Shown here piece after piece: positions 9,744 to 20,610 of a stretch of 64,000 nucleotides of DNA; the stretch's first letter is position 1, and every line of letters begins with the position of its first letter. The notes beneath the pieces are model-generated. The model did no database searches and had not been told where the DNA came from. It was given only the letters and a program-made list of their open reading frames with translations. Source of the DNA: Agelas oroides (lineage: Eukaryota; Porifera; Demospongiae; Agelasida; Agelasidae); NCBI GenBank assembly GCA_949130485.1, contig OX422184.1, positions 13,800,405-13,864,404 on the forward strand, read 5' to 3'. Made by a program: the position numbers and the translations under genes.

Positions 9744-11802
9744 TTAAAATGAAAAACATTTAGTACAATACCAATGATTTTTTGGATGTTCAAACTTTGT
9801 ACGATCTACACCCTCGCAAACTTCATGATACCACTTCCTACAAATTTCACACTGGATTAGGTCACCAAGCTGGTTTTGTACTCGGTTCCAAGTGAGGCGG
9901 CACTTGCAAAACACATCCACCGGCTTAGTAGCCACAAATCGGTGCCGGCCAAGCCTTCTTCTTCTTGATTCCGGAAAGCACTCTAGTCTGTTTCTAAGAA
10001 AGCACTTCTTGAGGTGTTCCCTCATCTTTGATTGTTCAAAGTTTTGTAGATGTGGATCTAGCCCACCACAAAGGGCTGTTGCATTAGCAATAGCAAACAA
10101 ACCACAGTCTGACCCTATACTCTGACGCTGAACATCCACAAAGCGAATATGAAACTGTGGCTCCTGTGTTTGCAGGATGGCTGCTAACTGCAAACGAAGT
10201 GATTGCGATCCAATTGAGTAGGAAGGGATGCTGTCGTAAACATCCACAACACCAGGAGGACAGTTGATGTTGGATGCACAGACCCAGTGCTGCCCACTGA
10301 TGTTGATGATCTGGACAAAGTCATCCGGGTCTGAGTCCCATTTAGGCAAGAACTGAAGCCGTAATGTACTTTGGAGGCCATTCCGGTGAGGATACTGCTT
10401 CCTCAGTAATAGATGTGCTGCTTGGATATGGGCATCAGATAGCCACCCTCCCTTGTCTAGAATATTCTTGTCCTCGTTTGATAGGACCAGGCTCTTTATC
10501 CAGTGGTTGCCAAGACCTTTGGTAGGAGTGGATGAATGCTGAGGGGATTTGGGAGAACAGACATAGGAATGAATCATGTGTCATGCTATACACAATTATA
10601 TGCTGATAATAATAAAATTGTGTTCTCCATCATACCTCAACATTTGAAAGTGGAGTGTCCTCCTCTCCCACAACTTGTGGGCTGGATTCCTTGTCTGCAG
10701 GTGGGGTGGGCTCCTCGTCTGCAGGTGGGGTGGGCTCCTCGTCAGCCGGTGGGGTGGGCTCCTCAACAGGTTCCTTATCTGCAGGAGGGTAGAATCTCTT
10801 CAGATGCATTCCGTTCACTCGTTCCACCACCTATAAAGCAAAAAGACATGACACTTATTCACAATGAGCTGTCTATAGACAATGTAAATACCAATTTTTA
10901 CCTTGTTTCCATTCACTTCTTTAAGGCGGTATAGTCCTTTTCCCAGGGTTGCTGTGATCATAAAAGGACCTAGCCAAAGGTAGTCCAATTTGCCACCTTG
11001 ACGCTTCTTCCTTCTGAAATCTTTCTTCAAGACCAGAGACCCGACTGTGTACAAGTCTCCTGCACCATGCTTTCTGTCATAGTGGATCTTCTGCTTCATC
11101 TGGGCTTTTTCTCTGTTTGCTTTCACAATTTCTTCCATCTTCTGTCGTTTGGCTTTTGACTCCTCTTCATCTCGTTCTTTGGCTTCATCAAACTGCTTGA
11201 TCATGTCATCTGGGTTATAATTACCAGCAGCATTGATATCCACAGGAAGAATGGCCATCCGTCCAAACATCGACTCAAATGGAGTATGCTTTGTTGACTC
11301 TTGGACTGCTGTGTTGTAACTGTACACTACTTCACCAACATTCTCATCCCATGTTTCACGCTTGTCTTGAGCAAATTTGGTAAGGGAATTTACCAATGTT
11401 TGGTTATAGCGCTCATCTAAACCATTGGCTTGAGGGTGGTATGCAGTTGTGAGCTGATGTTTGATTCCAAATTTTTCTGTGAGCTGCTGGTTCAGCTTGT
11501 TGCGAAACTCTTTGCCCTGGTCTGTTGTTATGACTGCTGGTAGCCCCATAATGAAAAAGAGCTATAAAAAAACAAAGAGCGTTTACCACATGAAAAACGC
11601 CACAAGACAAAAATAACACTCTTCTCACCTCCTTCAGGGCAGACACTACTCCAGCAGCTTCCTTGGTAGGCAGAGCCTTTGCCCACGCAAACTTCGTGAA
11701 ATAGTCAGAGACTGTAAGTATGTAGCGGTTGCCAGCTCCAGATGTGGGAGAGATTGGGCCAATAAAATCCATTCCCAAGTGGTGCCATGGTGACTTGACC
11801 AT
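9744..11802 (-). CDS. Ginger/GIN-like integrase with Ulp1-like protease and PHD finger, 5' incomplete
   Basis: Four exons on the minus strand (about 11,796-11,629; 11,561-10,902; 10,830-10,636; 10,538-9744), all joined at phase 0. The first two give an rve-type integrase core (WHHLGMDFIGPI, TTDQGKEF, TTAYHPQANGLDERYNQ) close to the GIN1/KRBA2 type of DNA transposon. Exon 3 has repeated PTPPADEE units. Exon 4 is a C48 (Ulp1-like) cysteine protease with GQHWVC, VVDVYDS and GSDCGLFA supplying the His, Asp and Cys. It ends in a PHD finger (CKCRL...CEICRKWYH...HWYCTKC). The upstream zinc-binding HHCC exon is missing; the Tc1 exon begins 100 bases away. Ginger elements are known to carry accessory protease and PHD domains. 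The host element's own ends were not found. Confidence 0.8.
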
Positions 11803-11899
11803 GCAGGTGTGTGTGATGGTGAGCTCTAAATAGAACTAAATCTAGCTGACTAAAAAAGAAACGCTTAAAAATGCGTAGTAGAGAGCTCTATTACGTTAC

Positions 11900-12444
11900 C
11901 TTGGTTTGTTTTTCGGACATTCGCCCTGTTTGCGACAACAAAATCTGCGGTGAGTTTTCAGCTGCACCGTACATTCATCGGACCAAACGACATTGTTGAA
12001 TCCATTTTCAGCTTCGCTCTGATAGGCCCTGGCCCACTCGAAGCGCTTCTGCTTGTTGACATCCCTGATCAACTGACAATAAGCACTTCCACGAAAAGTC
12101 CACCCTAGGGAGGTGCGACAACGTAGTATCGTTCTCAACGAGATGTTATAGCCCTTCGACTTCAGAAGTGCGTGAAGCTGGACTGCACTCGTTTCGTCAT
12201 CTGTGCGCATCTGTTCATCAACAATCGCTTTTATCTCAGAGGTAATCTTGGACGGACGACCAGAGCCCGGCTTTCTGGCAATAGTGCCAGTCTGTCGATA
12301 TCGCTGTATAAAATTATCTACTCCACGTCTGCTCGCCTGCATCCCTTCTTCTCGGAGGAGCTTTGCGATAGTTGGGGGTTTGTAGCCTCCAAAATATAGG
12401 GAGAGAATCCTCGGCTTCTTGTAGCTCGAATAGACCATCTCCAA
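11900..12444 (-). CDS. Tc1/mariner transposase, N-terminal exon
   Basis: The start codon lies 195 bases inside the right terminal repeat. The 181 residues give a paired-type helix-turn-helix region (GGYKPPTIAKLLREEG), a GRPSK hook-like motif, a second DNA-binding segment, and the first catalytic Asp (NVVWSDEC). The reading ends at PKNKPR beside an AAG|GTAACG donor, so the rest should be on a second exon carrying the other two acidic residues. No such exon was found. The integrase gene starts only about 100 bases downstream, so the transposase is either split by a large insertion or has lost its 3' half. Confidence 0.85.
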
Positions 12445-12917
12445 AAACTTGTCAGAAACTTGTCACAACACGAGCGTAATTTCTACCGTAAACATAAACG
12501 TAATTTTTATCGTAAAACGCAGGAAATGTCGAATACGGAAGTGGATACGGACGTGTTACGCCTAAATTAATGTTACGGTGTCACCGTAGTACGCGCGTAG
12601 TACGGTTACGTTACGGGAACTTTATATTGGCCGCTACTGTACCTCTAAGAAAGCTACAGTATCCTAAAGTAATTGCATTCCATCTGCTAACACTTGTGGT
12701 GATGTCACTGTGTCGTATCTCCTCTAGGCTGATTGTTTGACAGTCAAGTGACGGGTCTGGTTGTACTGGGCTAGAAATACGTTTCCAACCCAGATTTGGT
12801 TAATTATTCTTGGTTAGATGCTACACTTAGTGTGTGTTTATTATTGTCTTTCTTGAGTGTCTCAATATCTCAATTGTCCACCTTATCCTACTGTTCTAAG
12901 TTGGATGGGTGGTAAGA

Positions 12918-13266
12918 CCATCCAATTGGACACCCCCCATGTGTATCACACATACCATATACCACTCTATTATGTGGGATAAGTGGGACTGTCCACTACA
13001 TTCCCACGTGTATCCCATTCTACTGTTCCATGTGGGATATGTGTGACTATCCGTTGGACTCTCCTGTGTTTCAATCCTACATATCCCACTGTACTATGTG
13101 AGATAGGTGAGTCATCCAGTTTAACATTGGATGTGTTACACCCCACATCCCACTATACCTTATGATGTAAATGGGACCGTCCATTGGACTCCCATATGTA
13201 TCTCATATCCCACATATCCTACATGTCCATCTTATCCCACTTTGCCATGTGGGATAATATGGAACC
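12918..13266. repeat. tandem satellite, about 65-base units
   Basis: Five degenerate units begin TCCATTGGACTCCCA or close variants and contain TATCCCACT and CATGTGGGATAAGTGGGACTG. Start points are about 12,918, 12,991, 13,049, 13,114 and 13,179. GTGGGATA and TATCCCAC are complementary within each unit, so units can fold. Confidence 0.75.
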
Positions 13267-13579
13267 ACCATCTGTGCCATGTGGGGAACACCATCCCACA
13301 TGCTGTTGTCCATCCTTACCCACAGTAAAGATATATATTTTGAAACTTGCAAATGGGCATGTAAAAGGCATACCACGCTGCTTGTGTGTAAGCGACTTAC
13401 CATCGACGGAACTAGCTACTTTGGTCTGATACCTGTGTACACACCCTTTTTCAATCATGTACATGTAGGTCAAAGGTTGATTGACACGCGTGCCCAATGC
13501 CAGTATGGCGTCACCACTTCAGTTCAGGAGTGGGACTTAGAATATAGCTAACTCATTTCTAGCAATTTGATTGGTCAAT

Positions 13580-13644
13580 GAGAGGTAACTAAATGTGATA
13601 GTTACCTCTCAGGAGGTAACTATCAGACGTGATAGTCACCTCCT
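13580..13644. repeat. two adjacent hairpins
   Basis: GAGAGGTAACTA pairs with TAGTTACCTCTC (13,580-13,610). Immediately after, AGGAGGTAACTATCA pairs with TGATAGTCACCTCCT (13,611-13,644). Both share the core GGTAACTA, so four arms can pair in alternative ways. Confidence 0.7.
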
Positions 13645-14240
13645 ACAGAATGTCCTGTAAACAATAATAGCAAACATTATAATTATAATTTGCTTTTACA
13701 AAACTGTAGATTGTTATTGCATACAAACAATAAATACAAGGTATAAACTGCATGCCATTGAAGTTGAACTTTGAACCGTCTTTCTTCCACACTTCGAGTT
13801 CCTGAATTTAAGCAGGTTAGCTAGCCAGTGCAGAAATTTCTTTGGCTGTAGGTCTGTTAGTTGATCGATGCAGCCTCTGCAATATTCTTCTGTCTGTGTT
13901 GGCACCACAGCCTATTAAACGTAGTAGTGTGTAGCTGGTTTTTCGGGTACTGCAGACACTTGGCAGTGCATCAGCTGTGTCTTCATTGCAGCACAGGGCC
14001 TGGCGGTGTCTTGAATAAAAGTGAGCTCGTTAGTGGGAGTGGTGATTTGGGGAATCCGGCAGTTCTATCGTGGGCGTGGTGTGCCGTCGAGTGCGGTTGG
14101 TGGGAGACCGTAAATGTCGCTGTTCGACTTTGTCGTTGCATCGTTTGAGAGCTGAAACACTACAGTTTCGCAAAAATCCATTGTTTTCATCGTTTTCAGT
14201 GACTTTGCGTCGTATTTACAATGTATAGCTGTTGCTATCC
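13645..14240. other. no gene seen
   Basis: Several short open frames of no clear origin. An AT-rich patch lies at 13,670-13,710. Confidence 0.4.
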
Positions 14241-14402
14241 TCTAAATAAGTTAGACGCCTCGACCAATGGGAACTACGTGATTTATAGAAACCCTCGGGC
14301 CCTTAGTAGCACCCTTGCTATGCTCGGGACGCTACAGCCTCGGGCCCTCGGGTTTCTAAATCACGTAGTTCCCTTGGTCTCGGCGTCTAACTATTATTTA
14401 GA
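14241..14402. mobile_element. foldback element, 160 bases
   Basis: The left arm TCTAAATAAGTTAGACGCC and following bases pair with the right arm ending GGCGTCTAACTATTATTTAGA. Arms are about 65 bases with a few mismatches and contain GGGAACTACGTGATTTA and CCCTCGGGCCC. Confidence 0.8.
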
Positions 14403-14691
14403 ACACTGTGAACACTACAAACATTAGGAACAACAAGAACACTGGGAGCACCATAAAACAGCACTCACGCTAATAACACCAAGGACACAGCTACTGTACT
14501 GTGTTCTATGCAGCTACATCTCATAGCTACATGAACACATCTACATTCTGGTGAAGTACCATGAATTTCAGATTGGTTGTCCAAGAACGTTTTATTGAAC
14601 TTTGAAATTAGCCAATCAAATTCGCGGAAGGCCAAGTTTCAATTGGCATGGAAATGAAGAGGGTACCCATTGACATGGCATAGGGCTTGAC

Positions 14692-15067
14692 TAGCCTCGT
14701 TCCCAGGCTCCTCCGCTCCGGAACGCGAAATTGAAGTTGTACACGCGGAGAGAGCCTGGTATTTATTCTCACGTGAGAACCCTCAAAGATAGAACGGAGG
14801 TAGAACGACCTTAATTGCACGTGGGCGTACCCGAGACTCAGAAGAGGAAAAAGAGCGAAGGTAGCGGCCAACTTACTACATTTATCTAGTTATCGGGGGT
14901 TGAATATTATACACACTGAGCGTTGAACGCATAGTTGGTTGAACAACGTGCAAAACGTTGCCTTTCTGTTTTAGTCCTATTTCGATTACGTCATGCCTAC
15001 GTAGAAAAGATACCAGGCTCTCCACGCGTGTACAATTCGCGTTCTGGAGAGCCTGGGAACGAGGCTA
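14692..15067. mobile_element. TAGCCTCG MITE with 9-base target duplication
   Basis: Ends TAGCCTCGTTCCCAGGCTC and its complement, with GGGCTTGAC repeated exactly outside both ends (14,683-14,691 and 15,068-15,076). Non-coding inside. This copy best defines the family's boundaries. Confidence 0.9.
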
Positions 15068-15089
15068 GGGCTTGACTAACTCAACTCCA

Positions 15090-15990
15090 ACTGTTCTAAT
15101 TCCATTATCCCGTAGGACTCGGACGGGGATTCTAAGTACTGCACGACAAATTTCAACACCGTGGATTCCAAGTAAGTCCCTGCAGTGGGTACCAGCTAGG
15201 GCAGCGTTGATTGGAAGCATGTACAAAACTATGGACCCCACCAACCCATTCTTCTCCCGAGGTGGTCCATATACGAGGGGACAGAGCTCCTATCACCGCT
15301 CTGGCGGGATCAGGACTCACCAGACTTTGAGTCTCCTCCCTTTGATCTGAATATGAGACTGGACGATCAGGTGGACAAAGAATATTGTACAGCTTATATA
15401 GGCGTACCAGACACCGTGCAGGATTAGTGTCATTGGCATGATGGACAACTTCTTTGGGGATAAGCTTCCTCTGCTTCAATCCAGCTTGGTTGTCTTTGAC
15501 ATATCTTTCTTATAGAGAAGGTATGGTGTGCCTGCTGGAGGTTCCACAAGCTGAAGCTGTGAAGGATTGTGGCGCAATCACCTATGTTCTTCACCGCTCC
15601 TCAGAGCAAAAATAGGCCTATCAGGTATACCATTGTGTCAGATGAAACCTGAGGCGAGCAATCCCCAAGTAGGCCTTTTTCCGTGACCACATTTGCTTTC
15701 TTCTTAGCTGCCTGTACCATTCAAACGTTTCAGCTCACCATCAAGAATGCAGCGAAACTGGGCAAACTGGAACTGATCAAAAAATTGATATCCCGATCAG
15801 CATTCCTCAGAGCTCGTTGCAAACCACAGCAAAGTTGGTGCAGACTATCTAGGCAATGATATTCACTATTCACCTTTCTGACTTCCAGAACAATCCTCTG
15901 AAGCCAAAAGCAAACTGCAGCAGTATCTAGCTTGTTTACTTTCAACGTTAAGCTTGTCACCACAACTGCGCTCCTCCTAGGAAAGACATT
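15090..15990 (-). pseudogene. DUF3504 (KIAA1958/ZMYM/QRICH1-type, Crypton-derived) gene, C-terminal part
   Basis: Read on the minus strand, fragments in changing frames follow the order of the DUF3504 family: [82 protein letters not shown], then [20 protein letters not shown] and [14 protein letters not shown]. This domain descends from the tyrosine recombinase of Crypton transposons. Several frame changes and stops interrupt it, so it is a pseudogene. The N-terminal part is at 19,349-19,740, on the other side of the piggyBac insertion. Confidence 0.8.
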
Positions 15991-18900
15991 TTAACCCTTT
16001 AGGGCCCATTGCGCCAAAAGTCGCGCAATGTAATAGTGCTTTACGTGACAATAGCGACAATAGTCGCGCAATTACAGCAACTACAACTCACCGCTTCTTT
16101 GTCGAGGATTACTTCGATTGTGGAAGACTGTAGTTGCTAACCGATCTTAACTACAATTTTACTTTACAACAAGCGGTAAATTTGAAACAATTAATATAAT
16201 GCGGTATTAATATAATCAGGAACTTCCCCCTCAAAAAATCGCGGAAGACACAATCGGCACGGCACCTGCTTGCGTGGGCGCTACATCCCGTGTCAGCGAA
16301 TCTACTTTACTAAGGCTACCCACGCAAATACTAATGTCTTGGATTTCACCAAGGACTGTCATCAAGTACTTCAGTGGGGAGGATGGAGCCATTTCTGAGC
16401 TTTGCTTTGATGGAAGCGATGATGATCTGGGAATGGAAGATGAAGATATTTACGATCCCACGGATTCACTGCATGAGTCTGACAATGAAGGTACACAAAA
16501 CAGTAAAAAATATTTATTCGATAAATTGATGCAGCTATTACAAATTCATAGGCTATTCGCCACCGAGAGGCACCTCCTTGTTGATGACAGCACCTGCAGG
16601 TATATTTGTTAGAAATAGCTTATAAATAACTGTACTTGACAATCAATTTCAAAGTCAGTGTGCATGTACTCGTAGAGTGTGAAGAACAAGAGACATTTCG
16701 GGAGGAGGAAGAACAGAATGATTCAAGTGGACGAGGGTGTGATGAAGGGCAGGGAAGTAGCAGGAGAGGGAGAGGAAGTGGGAGAACAGGAAGGCGAGGG
16801 AGAGGCAGAGGAAGGAGAGGGAGAGGCAGTGGGACCCGAGGGAGGGGCAGAGCAAGGAGAGGGACTGAAAGAGGAAGAACAAGTGCACCCTCTTCATGTG
16901 TTATACTAACAGAAGGAGATAGGGAAGGAGGTAATCAATAAACAGTAGTTTTGAAGTTGTGCACATAAATCATGAAAATTAATGTAAACAACACTAAATG
17001 CAACAGTTCGTACAACCAAGTGGTCAAGCTCTATGTGCACAGTTTCACAACATTTGCTATATAGCACCACATGCAGATGTAACCACAAAGTAATATGAAT
17101 TTATTTTAGGATGGAGCAGGGACCTCACCTCTGTTACTGTGGCCCCTTTCTTGGGTGAAACAGGACCTGCTGTGCCAATATCCAGCGACCCCATGGAGCT
17201 GTTCTCCCTGTTCTTTGACGATGAGGTGGTCAGTCATATCGTCACTGAAACAAACACATATGCCCAGCAGTGTTTAGCTAACACCAGTACGATGTGGCAT
17301 ACAACAGCTAGCGAGATCAAGGCGTACATAGGATTCCAGATCCTAATGGGCATCAACCAACTGCCGGAGATCAGAGATTATTGGGCGAAAGACGAGAAGC
17401 TACACTATAACCCCATTGCATCTCGGATCTCTCGCAACAGGTTTGAGGAGATAAGCCGCTACCTTCATTTCGCTGACAACAGCCAGCTACCTGCAAGGGG
17501 AGAACAGGGGTATAGCAGGCTACAGAAAGTTCAACCGATCATCTCCGCAACGAAGCAGCGCTGCTTGTCCCTCTACAGGCCAAATGCACAAAACAGCATT
17601 GATGAGGCCATGATCCCTTTCAAAGGTATGTGTATTGAATATTGTTGCCTAAAGAGACTTTTAGATGCTTGAAGCGAAATATGTAGAGGAAAGTGAGAAG
17701 CCCAGCAGTCAATACATCTAAATATCTCTATTCCATTGTGAGGCAGTAGTTCTATGCAATATCCCCTGCTTATCAACAACTTTCCTATGTTTCTCATTTA
17801 GCTATGCAATATAAAAAGTTACATGTGAACTATACTGTTGCAATGAACATACTTATAATTGCTCACCAATTTGCAGGGCGATCTTCCATGAAGCAGTACA
17901 TGCCTCTGAAACCAACCAAGAGGGGCTTCAAGGTATGGGTGCGAGCGTCACAGGCTACTTCTGCGATTTTGATGTGTACGTTGGGAGGCCATCAGACGGA
18001 GGATCGACCGAAGTTGGATTGGGAGAGAGGGTGGTACTTCAGCTCTGCAGACCACTACATGGAGGCAACTACCAGATGTTTTGTGACAACTTCTTCTCCA
18101 CTGCTGGACTTTTCGAGGAGCTCTTGCAGCAGAACATCTATGCGTGTGGAACAACTCGAATTGATCGGCGTGGCTTTCCAGAGACACTGAAGAAGGTTGT
18201 CATAACAGAGCGAGGACAACACGAGTCGTGCCAGCGTGGGAACCTAGTAGCAACAGTGTGGAAGGACAAAAAAGACGTGAAGATGCTTTCCATGATGTGT
18301 GACCCACATACTGCTCAGACTGTGGAGAGAAAGCAGAAGGATGGTAGCAAAATCACAGTACCATGTCCTGAGGCGGTAGTAGTGTACAACAAGTACATGG
18401 GAGGGGTTGATCAGGGGGATCAACTCCGACACTACTACCGCATCAGGACAAAATGCGTAAAGAACTACAAGTATATATTTTGGTTTTTAGTCGATGTGAT
18501 CATTACCAACGCATATATCCTCTCACGTTATAGCCCAGTTACATCATCTATGAGATCTCTAAAATCCTTCCGGCTCACACTAGCTACACAATTGATTGGA
18601 AATTATTGTACCAGAAAGAGAGCAGGACGTCCTCGCTCTACACAGAGTCACCCACATCCACCAGCACAACTCGAACACAATGGCCCTTCTGCCTCACAGC
18701 ACCAACACAGTACTCCTCTTCATCTGCCATCTCACCAAGCAAAAAAGCGGTGTATTTACTGCCAAGATTACAGGCCCATCAGCAGGAGGCGAGAGACGGT
18801 CTGGTACTGCCCAGACTGTGAAGGCATACCAGCACTCTGCCTAACAGGGAGGGGAGATGAATCAGACTGTTTTCGACTCTGGCACAACATGTAACTTGAT

Positions 18901-19348
18901 CTATATTTTGTGTACTTCAATCTTTCTGGTATATGTGTTATTTACTGTAAACTACACTTATAAGCTTACTCTGGCTGCATTTATATGAATATTGTTCACT
19001 TCTAGCATTTATTAACATTGCTTACCGGCATTTTGCTCCGCTGTGGATGTTTCTGGCTTTCTTGGGTGAGTATGTGACTCAAAACACATCGCATATTCAT
19101 CGCAAGCGTATACACTTGATGTCACCGACGGCCAACTCTTCGTGCGATCGCCACAAAACCGTCAGGGGTCTATCAGTATCTTCTCTAGCATCATACAACA
19201 AGTTTGGGTAGCGCTTTCACAAATCCAGTAGTCACAGGTCGAGAAAATAAGTATTGGCTAATATCGCCTCCTTCTCACGCAACCGCGTGGTTTTAATTCG
19301 GTCACGCGAGCACTTCACGTGAAATAATTACGGGCCCTAAAGAGTTAA
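15991..19348 (+). mobile_element. piggyBac transposon, nearly complete
   Basis: TTAA at 15,991-15,994 and 19,345-19,348 flank inverted ends CCCTTTAGGGCCC and GGGCCCTAAAGAG. It carries a full-length multi-exon transposase on the plus strand with all three catalytic aspartates. It landed inside the DUF3504 pseudogene, whose two halves resume on either side. The subterminal sequence at 15,995-16,270 holds repeated GCGCAAT and TAGTCGCGCAAT words. Confidence 0.95.
16274..18894 (+). CDS. piggyBac transposase, four exons, one frameshift
   Basis: Exons 16,274-16,490 (16,334 is an alternative start), 16,676-16,930, 17,110-17,625 and 17,877-18,894 join with matching phases at GT-AG sites. Exon 1 is acidic (CFDGSDDDLGMEDEDIYD). 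Exon 2 is Arg/Gly-rich (RRGRGSGRTGRRGRGRG), unusual for the family. Exons 3-4 are the DDE core: first Asp in SIDEAMIPFKG, second in FCDNFFST, third in YNKYMGGVDQGDQL. The C-terminus is the cross-brace zinc domain (KRCIYC...WYCPDC...CLTG...C). Near 17,945, between GFKVWVRA and VTGYFCDFDVYVG, the reading frame changes and two residues of the usual DS pair are missing, so this copy is probably inactive. Confidence 0.9.
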
Positions 19349-19740
19349 ATGGTAAGTTGCCTACTCACGCCAGATGTTCTCAGCCCATACAGTGTTTGCC
19401 GGTGTCTTTTTCAGTATTCGCGACTTCTTCACCACCTCAACCTTCCCTGCAGATTGTGGAGATCCAAATCGGTTTGAAGATCATAACATGGACAGCAAGC
19501 TACGACTTTCCAATTGCTAGGACACTGCTAGGAGCAGATCGTCAATGTGGTAGTCCGAGTTATCTGTTCCTCCACTCTCGTAACTCTGTGAGGCAGCTAG
19601 GAGTAACACATCCATCTCATCGTCTAGCAGATCTTGCTGTGACAAGTAATCTGTGGGATTCACAGACACTCCAAGCAATTCCTCCATACCTAATCGTAGA
19701 TCCAAGGGAACAGACTTGTCAGGGTCGATTTCATTAAGCA
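19349..19740 (-). pseudogene. DUF3504 gene copy 1, N-terminal part
   Basis: Minus-strand reading DLRLGMEELLGVSVNPTD, DDEMDVLLLAASQSYES, DDLLLAVS, then FGSPQSAGKVEVVKKSRI and TVWAENIWRE. The second copy at 22.2-22.9 kb has matching blocks (FGQPQSEKDIQTVKESS, SEWAQSVWREWATHRL), which confirms the frame order. Here the Trp codon after NIWRE is a stop, and the piggyBac TTAA follows a few codons later. Confidence 0.7.
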
Positions 19741-20154
19741 GGGAAGGGCTTTATACTCACGCATTACACACATAATATCACCCCAAAGCACGGTAGCGCG
19801 TTCAATACACGTAGCAATGATTTTATACGTGTAGGTATATTGAATGCGTGACATCACGTAAGCGAGAAAATCGCTTCGGGAGTCGCTGTGAGGGGTGACG
19901 GTGGTGTAGCTGGTGAAGGGAGAATTGTTGGTGTACCAAAGTTTTAAGAGCACCGTGCATTAATGAATATCAACTCAGATTGGAGGTCCAACCCTTCCTC
20001 TTGCCTGTGTATTATAATTACGTGGCTCCTTTAACTTGCATCTTGGGGCGTAATTGACCAATTTGTAATCCTACACTGACAATTACAAGGCTTCAACACT
20101 TCTGCAAGCCCAAGGGTTCAGGCTTGTGTCACCAGACTACATACGCCCTGATTT
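19741..20154. other. no gene seen
   Basis: Probably the 5' flank of the DUF3504 pseudogene. No further coding match. Confidence 0.4.
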
Positions 20155-20310
20155 GCAGCTTACGTCATGACCATTCTCCTGAAATTAGTGATGTCATAAA
20201 TGAGCCAGCGCACTGTTAAGAGGCCCAGAGATCATAGTGATGGTTTGTGTGCGAATTTACTTGCTAAAAGTTTCAGCACCAAAAGAGCACAAGCTGCCAT
20301 ATTTAGCTGG
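20155..20310 (+). repeat. dispersed repeat R2, copy 1
   Basis: The sequence TACGTCATGACCATT ... CCCAGAGATCATAGTGA ... CATATTTAGCTGGATA matches 32,620-32,769 plus 33,279-33,305. The second copy is interrupted by a TA-flanked MITE that is absent here, so this copy shows the empty site in outline. Confidence 0.65.
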
Positions 20311-20529
20311 ATACATATACCTTATTACACGAGTTAGCGTGCAATATCGCGAGTTATTGCACGAGTGGGCGTGGTATTTTCACGAGCCGAACGAGTGTAA
20401 TAAAGTATTTATTATCCATTACCACAACAGCGTCGTGTCTCTTCTCACACAAAGTCCCGAGTAACTCGCCGTTTGAACGCACTGGTTCTAATTAAAGCGC
20501 ACGCTGGTTGCTAGAATATCACGCGTATA

Positions 20530-20610
20530 TAGCCTCAGGGCCCGTGCAATAACTACCCGTGCAATAACTACCCGTGCAATATCGTGTGATATTGCACGGC
20601 ACGGGAATAG
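20530..20610. repeat. CCCGTGCAATAACTA triplication beside a hairpin
   Basis: CCCGTGCAATAACTA occurs in tandem, then CCCGTGCAATATC pairs with GATATTGCACGGCACGGG. Related words (GTGCAATATCGCGAG, TTATTGCACGAG) lie at 20,340-20,370, suggesting a decayed inverted-repeat element. Confidence 0.5.

Larger units (their letters stand above)
5963..12639 (-). mobile_element. Tc1-type inverted repeats enclosing a 6.7-kb composite
   Basis: The left end CAGTAGCGGCCAATATAAAG and the right end are inverted repeats identical over about 45 bases except one position. TA lies outside both. The right end is correctly placed for the Tc1 transposase exon at 11,900-12,444. Ordinary Tc1 elements are 1.5-2.5 kb; this one also holds a Ulp1/PHD integrase gene, an unrelated gene pointing the other way, and two nested MITEs. 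Either other elements inserted into a Tc1 copy, or two end fragments of separate copies happen to flank the region, or the unit moves as one piece. Sequence alone cannot decide. Confidence 0.6.
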
